Origin: Candidatus Chlamydia sanziniae
Lineage (GTDB): Bacteria > Chlamydiota > Chlamydiia > Chlamydiales > Chlamydiaceae
Reading direction: 5' to 3'
Length of the DNA: 64,000 bases
NCBI RefSeq assembly: GCF_001653975.1
Contig: NZ_CP014639.1
Span: 372,001-436,000, forward strand
The position numbers and the translations under genes were made by a program. This document shows, piece by piece, positions 63,992-64,000 of this stretch. The notes under the pieces are model-generated. The model was not told where the DNA came from and did not search any database. It was given only the letters and a program-made list of their open reading frames with translations. The first letter of the stretch is position 1. Each line of letters starts with the position of its first letter.

Positions 63992-64000
63992 ATGACTCTA
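63992..64000 (+). CDS. Start of the next gene, truncated by the window end
   Basis: ATG at 63992 with AGGAGGG four bases upstream, an excellent start signal; only three codons (Met-Thr-Leu) are inside the window. From C. trachomatis gene order this could be the ahpC/tsaA peroxiredoxin gene (CT603) next to groEL2, but three residues cannot prove it. Confidence 0.55.

Overview
The window is a compact, AT-rich chromosome segment of a Chlamydia species. Evidence for this is the Chlamydiaceae-only protein families (two DUF582 effectors, homologues of CT622, CT623, CT635 and CT618), the sigma-66 gene rpoD, the atypical regulator ChxR, a DNA topoisomerase I with a C-terminal SWIB domain, a GreA with a very long N-terminal extension, and a second divergent GroEL. 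Gene order and sequence suggest the C. psittaci/abortus/caviae/felis group or C. pneumoniae more than C. trachomatis, but the species cannot be fixed by reading alone. CT numbers below are C. trachomatis D/UW-3 names recalled from memory, used only as family labels. No phage, insertion sequence, plasmid, rRNA or CRISPR was seen.

Layout. 1-9.1 kb is a virulence and surface block: a small ORF, two divergently transcribed DUF582 type III effectors, a CT622-family effector and a CT623-family outer-membrane protein. 9.2-15.6 kb holds murJ, nfo, rpsD, trhO and an LplT-like transporter. 15.6-21.8 kb is recC-recB, meeting mreC-aspC tail to tail. 24.0-31.6 kb holds tRNA-Ala, extended greA, the CT635 (CT622 chaperone) homologue, nqrA, hemB, thyX, a small conserved ORF and tRNA-Pro. 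31.6-38.6 kb holds ispA, a GlmU-like acyltransferase, chxR, a TPR-like protein, recD, an Inc-like protein and rpsT. 38.9-44.9 kb runs CT616-like, rpoD and an overlapping folate cluster (folB, folKP, folA, folC2). 45.1-54.2 kb holds recA, fau, a three-gene CT646-CT648 operon that looks like a type II secretion/type IV pilus inner-membrane platform, yggT, dus and topA. 54.9-64 kb holds a HExxH membrane protein, rpoN-uvrD, ung, a small ORF, rdgB, a DUF1343 (NamZ-like) protein, groEL2, tRNA-Arg and the first codons of the next gene.

Working together: the folate genes form one translationally coupled unit in which folA appears to start at a non-standard AUA codon. The recBC, recD, recA, uvrD, ung and nfo genes give a dense DNA-repair set. 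murJ, mreC and the NamZ-like protein touch the minimal chlamydial peptidoglycan system. CT622-like and CT635-like form an effector-chaperone pair split by about 19 kb. Many neighbouring genes overlap by a few to about 50 bases, and several convergent pairs overlap in coding sequence, so the longer gaps (46114-46502, 54229-54873, 29263-29555) stand out.
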